64,000 bases of DNA, taken from positions 62,001 through 126,000 of the forward strand of contig JAJZDX010000007.1 of NCBI GenBank assembly GCA_021805865.1. The letters run 5' to 3'. The translations under genes were made by a program, and so were the position numbers. The stretch's first letter is position 1. Every line of letters starts with the position of its first letter. A model generated the notes under the pieces. It was given only the letters and a program-made list of their open reading frames with translations. It was not told the origin of the DNA and made no database searches. Positions 59,716 through 64,000 of this stretch are shown piece by piece. Source of the stretch: Pseudomonadota bacterium. GTDB lineage: Bacteria > Pseudomonadota > Gammaproteobacteria > Steroidobacterales > Steroidobacteraceae.

Positions 59716-59854
59716 CGTATACCTCCAGGGCGCGAGCGCCCATCAGGCGGGCAAGACGGCCTGAGCGGGAGGCGCACGCCGCCTCCCGCTCACCGATGGT
59801 CCGCCGCGCCGTGCTCCGCTCGTGCCCAATCGTCACACCCGCCCGAGCAGGGGC

Positions 59855-62176
59855 TCAGTAGCGCAGGCTCATGGAAATGCCTACCTCCCGCAGCGAGGAG
59901 CTGCCGATCCAGCCCGACACTCCGCTGACCGCCCCGTTGGGAAACGCCGGATCCACCCCGGCCGGTACGAACGCCGGCCCCCCGAACAGCGTCAGCGGCT
60001 GATGCGCATTGTTCAGGTCCCGTCCGAACAGGTCGACCGACCAGCGATCATTCATGCTGCGCACGCCGATGCGCGCTCCGACCGTCCAGTGCGCCGGGTA
60101 CACGAACCGCGGATCGGGACTCGGCCCCAGGCGCAGCTTGGACTTGTAGTCCGCGGTCGTTCCGACGAAGGCCATCAGCCTGCCGAGCGGAATCGTGTAT
60201 TCGGTGGACAGCGTGAACTTGTCCCGCGGCACGTTGACCAGCTGCATGCCGCCCATCGGCAGCGTCGTATTCGCGCCCACCAGAGCATTGGGATTCTCGC
60301 CCTGGTAGCCCGCCGGATAGACCGCCTTGTCGTAGATGTAGCCGGCCGTCAGCTGCCAGTGCGGCAGCGGCCGCGCATTCGCGTTCAGCTCGATACCCTT
60401 GGTCGTGATGTTCACCGAGCTCGGAACGCACTGCAGGGAGCCGAACGGAGTCAGATAACAGGTCTGCCCCTGGTAGTTGCGCACCTTTTCGTAGAACAGA
60501 TCCCCCGACATGAACAGCCTGTTCTCCCAGGTCATCCCCTTGGCCCCGATCTCATACGACGTGGGTACCTCCGCCGGGATGAGCGCGCCGGGCGTGGCGG
60601 CCGTGGCCGCCTGGGCCTGAGGTCCCACATAGCCCCGGGTTGCCGTCGCATACGTCGTCCAGTGGCGGTTGATCTCGTATCGCACGCCTACGGTCCCCGA
60701 AACATTGTGCGCCACCATGGCGACCGACGCCGCGCCTATGTTATTGGGCGCGAACGGCTGCAGCCCCAGGGGCGAATCGAAATCCGTGACGGTCTCGTAG
60801 GTGTAGCGCAGACCGCCGATGAGGGAGACCTTGCGGGTCAGGTGATACGTCAGCTGTCCATACGCCGCCGCCTGCTTCATGCTGGTTTCCGTGTACGGAT
60901 CCGGCGATCCGACCTCCCCGGGCGGGTTGAATGGAAACGTGACATAGGAAAACTCCCCGGGACGGTTGTACCCGAGAATGGTGTAATTGTTGTAAAACAG
61001 CCCGGCGGTATACCCGAGCTTCTCGCCGGGATTGGACACCACGGTAAACTCCTGCGAGAACTGGTCCTGCGCTCCCAGCCGACCGATGGTGTAGATCTGC
61101 GGGATCTCCTGCGGCACGGCCTGGATATCGTTGGACAGCGGCCCGTTTTCATCACGACGATACGCGGTGATCGAGGTCAGTGTGCCGCCGCCGAAATCAT
61201 AGCCCAGTTTGACGGCCAGGCCATAATTGGTATCGCTGTACACCTGGGGATGATTTTCGCACCGCGCCTGGTTCGCAAATCCCGGCGTGATACCGCATTG
61301 GGCAAGCTCCGCGGTCAGCGCCGGATCCGCATAGACGTAATTGAACGACGCCAGCTGCGAGTCACCCGTCGGGCCGTGCTGCACATTCCTCTGCAGGTCG
61401 GCTATGACGTTCAACTTCAGCTTCCTGGAGATCTTCCACAGGTAACGCAGCCGCCCGGAATAGTTTTCCGCGATACCCTGCCTGCCGGTGTAGGCGTTGT
61501 ACTGAACGCCCCGGTAGTTGTCCATCATCATGGCGATTCGCAGCGCCGAATCCGCCGTCAGCGGCAGGTTCACCATGCCCTGAATCGTTCGCTGTCCGAA
61601 CTCAGAGCCCGCCGTTCCCTTGTGCGCATAGGACAGGTGCCAGTCGGTCGCGAACCGTTTCGGATCCGGCGCATTGGTGGTGATGACGATCACGCCGGCC
61701 GAAGAGCCAAGGCCATAGAGGGTCACCTGCGGGCCCTCGAGCACCTGGATACTCTTCACGTCGAACAGGTCACTGATGTTCACGTTGCCCTGCTCGACTC
61801 CGTCGACGACGATGCCGACCGCGCCCTGCGCGGAATTGGTAAATGACTGCGTGCCGATACCCCTGATCATCGCGCCGCCACCGGGGCTGCCGAATGCCTG
61901 CGCGATATCGAGCGCGGGAGTCGTCTGGCTCAACGTCGCGATGCTGGTGATGTGCTGCTGGCGCAACTGCTCGCTGCTCACGACCTGTACCGCTTCCGGC
62001 ACGTCCAGCAGAGGCTGGGCCCGCTTCTGAGCGGTGACCACGATTTCCTGCAGCATGGACGCAGGGTTGGTCTGACCCGCACTCGAGGGCACATTGCGGG
62101 CCTGAGCGACGGCATCTCCCATGATGGCCAGACAGGCGATTCCTCCGGTGAGCAGCGTGTAGCAGGTCTCTTTCAT
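59855..62176 (-). CDS. TonB-dependent outer-membrane receptor
   Basis: 773 residues. Signal peptide (LLTGGIACLAIMGDAVAQA), TonB-box region LQEIVVTAQKR, plug domain (VPEAVQVVSSEQLRQQHI, GAMIRGIGTQSFTNSAQGAVGIVVDG, VLEGPQVTLYG, AGVIVITTNAPD) and a 22-strand barrel with a C-terminal aromatic residue (SMSLRY). The IVVTAQKR form is typical of receptors from sphingomonads and Steroidobacter-like bacteria that import sugars, aromatics or siderophores. The plug has VTLYGLGSSAG where RNTxGKNTxAG-like residues are common. GAGGGG precedes the ATG. With the adjacent GH39 enzyme an oligosaccharide is a likely substrate. Confidence 0.93.
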   Translation of the reverse strand: MKETCYTLLTGGIACLAIMGDAVAQARNVPSSAGQTNPASMLQEIVVTAQKRAQPLLDVPEAVQVVSSEQLRQQHITSIATLSQTTPALDIAQAFGSPGGGAMIRGIGTQSFTNSAQGAVGIVVDGVEQGNVNISDLFDVKSIQVLEGPQVTLYGLGSSAGVIVITTNAPDPKRFATDWHLSYAHKGTAGSEFGQRTIQGMVNLPLTADSALRIAMMMDNYRGVQYNAYTGRQGIAENYSGRLRYLWKISRKLKLNVIADLQRNVQHGPTGDSQLASFNYVYADPALTAELAQCGITPGFANQARCENHPQVYSDTNYGLAVKLGYDFGGGTLTSITAYRRDENGPLSNDIQAVPQEIPQIYTIGRLGAQDQFSQEFTVVSNPGEKLGYTAGLFYNNYTILGYNRPGEFSYVTFPFNPPGEVGSPDPYTETSMKQAAAYGQLTYHLTRKVSLIGGLRYTYETVTDFDSPLGLQPFAPNNIGAASVAMVAHNVSGTVGVRYEINRHWTTYATATRGYVGPQAQAATAATPGALIPAEVPTSYEIGAKGMTWENRLFMSGDLFYEKVRNYQGQTCYLTPFGSLQCVPSSVNITTKGIELNANARPLPHWQLTAGYIYDKAVYPAGYQGENPNALVGANTTLPMGGMQLVNVPRDKFTLSTEYTIPLGRLMAFVGTTADYKSKLRLGPSPDPRFVYPAHWTVGARIGVRSMNDRWSVDLFGRDLNNAHQPLTLFGGPAFVPAGVDPAFPNGAVSGVSGWIGSSSLREVGISMSLRY

Positions 62177-62807
62177 TGATCCCCCTCGTCGAGACAGATG
62201 ATGGTAAGTGTTGAAGCCGATCGATCTCGGAGCCTCATGTGCCGGCCAAAGCGAAGCACCGGCAAACCCGGCACCGACCAGGTGCCGATCGCCACGGAGC
62301 AGCGCTCAAACGACAGATTGCCCCCACTCCTGCTGCATCGAGCAGCGCCGCAGGTCATCCCAGGGTTCGAGGCGGGTGCCCTCGCCCCAAGCCAGAAGGC
62401 GCACGAACCCGCCGCGAGATGCTCTGGAGAATGCGCGCAGCCGCACCGCCGAAAATGCGATCCCCCCGTGATGTGCGGCGACTCGACCGTCTCTCTCGAA
62501 ATGTTTGCAGCTCTGTGGAGCAATCTAGAGCACATCGGCTTTCTGCGGAAATAATAGTTAATCGGGATGCTTATAAATTTATTTAATTATGGAATCGGAT
62601 CCCTTTGATTGCCGTGGAATCGAGACAAACGCATACCGATGGGGATCCGAGCCTCACGGACATTTTGCCGATCCTGATGAACGCGACCTTGCCGATGATC
62701 ACCGGTGCCGCTGGGCGTGCTGCGCAACGTCCCCAGGGCATGGGTAGTGCACCCCACCCGGGTTCACGCCCCCCCCTCAGGGGGCGCGCAGCGGCGGCCG
62801 GCGTCGC
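62177..62807. other. 631-bp gap with an AT-rich island
   Basis: No supported gene. Bases 62545-62600 are strikingly AT-rich (TTATAAATTTATTTAATTAT) in otherwise GC-rich DNA and may hold promoters for the receptor gene (minus strand). Near the right end a 7-bp stem, CGCCCCC 62767-62773 and GGGGGCG 62780-62786, follows the cytochrome gene on the minus strand and could act as its transcript end, without a T-run. Confidence 0.4.
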
Positions 62808-63365
62808 TTACCGCCCCGGTAACATGCGACCGAGAATGGAGTCCCGTTTGATGATCCGATGGTACAGCGCGGCCGCCACGTGCAGGACAATCAGGTTGAA
62901 CAGCACCCACCACACCAGGAACACGTGTACGCCCCAGAACCAGCGTGGCACCCGCGGCGGATGCGCAAGCAGCGCCGGCAGCGGAATGACCCCGAACGCC
63001 CGCACCGACCAGCCGTGCGCCGAAGCGGTCGCCCATCCCGCGAACGGGGTCAGAAGCAAGGCCGCATACAGCGCGAAGTGAGTGACTGCGGCCACGCATT
63101 TCTGCCAGCCGGGCAGTGGCGGCGGCGGCGCACGGTGGGTGAGACGCCACGCGAGGCGCAGCACGACGAGCAGCAGAATGCCGCTGCCGAGGGCGAGGTG
63201 AACCGCGATCAGCGTGCCGACCGGGGTGTGGCGGTGAATGCGCGGCATCGTCACGCCGACGGCGTACTCGGTGGCAACGAGCAGCACGGTCAGCCAATGC
63301 AGCGCCCGGGCGATGGGATCATAGCTCGCTGCCGCGGCGCTCTGCGCCTCTGCAATCACGCTCAT
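62808..63365 (-). CDS. Cytochrome b561 family membrane protein
   Basis: 185 residues with four hydrophobic helices. YDPIARALHWLTVLLVATEYAVG starts helix 1 with the heme His in ALHW; IAVHLALGSGILLLVVLRLAWRL, THFALYAALLLTPFAGWA and GVHVFLVWWVLFNLIVLHVAAALYH carry the other conserved histidines. Such proteins reduce or oxidise superoxide/quinone at the cytoplasmic membrane (CybB-like). The ATG at 63365 has GAGG 7 bases upstream. It lies between the receptor and a carboxylesterase, same strand. Confidence 0.9.
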   Translation of the reverse strand: MSVIAEAQSAAAASYDPIARALHWLTVLLVATEYAVGVTMPRIHRHTPVGTLIAVHLALGSGILLLVVLRLAWRLTHRAPPPPLPGWQKCVAAVTHFALYAALLLTPFAGWATASAHGWSVRAFGVIPLPALLAHPPRVPRWFWGVHVFLVWWVLFNLIVLHVAAALYHRIIKRDSILGRMLPGR

Positions 63366-63467
63366 TCGCAACCTCGCATCAAAAGATGAAGCACGGGATG
63401 ACGCGGACCGCCGCGTCGGCTGGCCTGCCGTGTACCGGCGCGGCACGTGCCGCGCCCGCATCCGCCC

Positions 63468-64000
63468 TCAGCGCGCCCTGCGTGCGTGCTGCGTCTCGCG
63501 CCGCTCGGAGTACCATTCGGCGAGATCGAGGCGCGTCCGCCAGGGGTCGGCCTCCGGTACCGGACCGTGGCCGGTGAAGTTCATCAGCCGGTCTGTGCGC
63601 GTGCGGTACCGCGGCCAGGGCGGAAGGCCGTTCGGATCCGGTTTGCCCGTCTTGGCAAACGCCACCCAGTAGGCATGCATCTGCCGCGCCACGCGCTCGT
63701 CCTCGGCACTGGTGTGCTCGCCGGAATACGCCCGCACGGTGTCGAACACATACGGGATCTCCGAGGCATGCATCGCGCCGAGCTTGCCTGAGGGCGTGTG
63801 ACGGATGGACGTCGCGACGTAGGAGAACCGATATTCGTACACCGGCTGGCCACGGGATGAGAGGTCGCGCGCGATGGCCCGCGCCGGCTCGATCATCATC
63901 AGTGCGCCGCCGACCCGCCAGGCAGCCTGCTGCAGCGTCAACCGACCGCTGGGATCGAACGCGGCGCGCGCCTGTGCGGCCTTCGGGCCGAACATCGCAA
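63468..64000 (-). CDS. Carboxylesterase type B, C-terminal part (5' end outside the window)
   Basis: The window ends inside this gene; about 177 C-terminal residues are visible. GQPVYEYRFSYVATSIR, GAMHASEIPYVFDT (catalytic His in the HxSE motif), MHAYWVAFAKTGKPDPNGLPPWPRY and a final LDLAEWYSERR match the C-terminal half of type B carboxylesterases/para-nitrobenzyl esterases. The nucleophile GESAG motif should lie upstream, beyond 64000. It is on the same strand as, and 102 bp upstream of, the cytochrome b561 gene. Confidence 0.9.
   Translation of the reverse strand, partial: AMFGPKAAQARAAFDPSGRLTLQQAAWRVGGALMMIEPARAIARDLSSRGQPVYEYRFSYVATSIRHTPSGKLGAMHASEIPYVFDTVRAYSGEHTSAEDERVARQMHAYWVAFAKTGKPDPNGLPPWPRYRTRTDRLMNFTGHGPVPEADPWRTRLDLAEWYSERRETQHARRAR

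Noticed and set aside
59822..61846. Plus-strand 674-codon frame opposite the TonB-dependent receptor
   Set aside because: Low-complexity Arg/His-rich translation; the receptor on the other strand has signal peptide, plug and barrel.
1..64000. tRNA, rRNA, 4.5S RNA, CRISPR, IS elements
   Set aside because: None recognised on manual reading; in particular no 4.5S RNA was seen near ffh and no inverted-repeat-flanked transposase frame anywhere. A covariance-model scan would be decisive for small RNAs.

Overview
This is a visibly GC-rich, gene-dense bacterial chromosome segment. The SRP/ribosomal block (ffh, rpsP-rimM-trmD-rplS), nadB-nadA, kbl-tdh, an MdtABC/MuxABC-type efflux operon, a xanthomonadin/aryl-polyene-type pigment cluster, a PEP-CTERM protein and a TonB-dependent receptor together point to a Gammaproteobacterium, perhaps near the Xanthomonadales/Nevskiales/Steroidobacterales. 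That placement is an inference; no rRNA gene is present. About 60 protein genes are supported. No tRNA, rRNA, CRISPR array, insertion sequence or prophage was recognised.

Layout. (1) 1-496: the C-terminal CBS part of a site-2-protease-like protein. (2) 542-1072: a coiled-coil, tail-anchored protein. (3) 1404-10667, minus strand: a four-gene RND efflux operon (adaptor, two RND pumps, outer-membrane factor), each junction overlapping by 4 bp, with a tandem 10-bp direct repeat upstream. (4) 10842-17616, minus strand: a ClC antiporter, and an ABC permease and ATPase running straight into an OmpR-type response regulator and a histidine kinase. (5) 17768-32133, plus strand: a small exported protein made of 11-residue repeats, then 15 tightly packed genes of an aryl-polyene/xanthomonadin-type pathway: halogenase-like flavoenzyme, XanB2-like chorismatase, acyltransferases, glycosyltransferase, ACP, AMP-ligase, two hotdog dehydratases, LolA-like carrier, MMPL exporter, NodB deacetylase, ketosynthase, chain-length-factor-like partner and ketoreductase. 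(6) 32446-37924: a second coiled-coil protein, carbonic anhydrase, a frameshifted TMEM175-like channel, a dienelactone hydrolase, a Bax-inhibitor-like protein, a YheU-like protein and glucose-6-phosphate dehydrogenase. (7) 37925-39324: a 590-bp regulatory region with a sigma-54-type promoter and two TGTCGACA palindromes, driving a PEP-CTERM protein followed by a clear terminator. (8) 39385-46079: nadB-nadA, divergent from an FNR-type regulator with all four cluster-binding cysteines; then kbl-tdh and a glycosyltransferase-like gene. (9) 46119-56103: sppA, rplS-trmD-rimM-rpsP, ffh, a CorB/CNNM-type transporter, radA, a PP2C phosphatase and an FHA protein. (10) 56385-64000: an accessory-looking region with a LysR regulator, GH39-like glycosidase, TonB-dependent receptor, cytochrome b561 and a partial carboxylesterase.

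How it fits together. In the pigment cluster, chorismate would be converted to a hydroxybenzoate starter, activated by the AMP-ligase onto the single ACP, extended by ketosynthase/chain-length factor, ketoreductase and dehydratases, possibly halogenated, and moved to the outer membrane by the LolA-like and MMPL proteins after acyl/glycosyl transfer. The cluster is compact: one ACP, one active ketosynthase, no ammonia lyase and no methyltransferase. The points most worth a second look are the hendecad-repeat protein heading the pigment operon, the AMP-ligase that lies in frame with the ACP stop codon and lacks a canonical start, the sigma-54 architecture before the PEP-CTERM gene, and the tandem repeat before the efflux operon.
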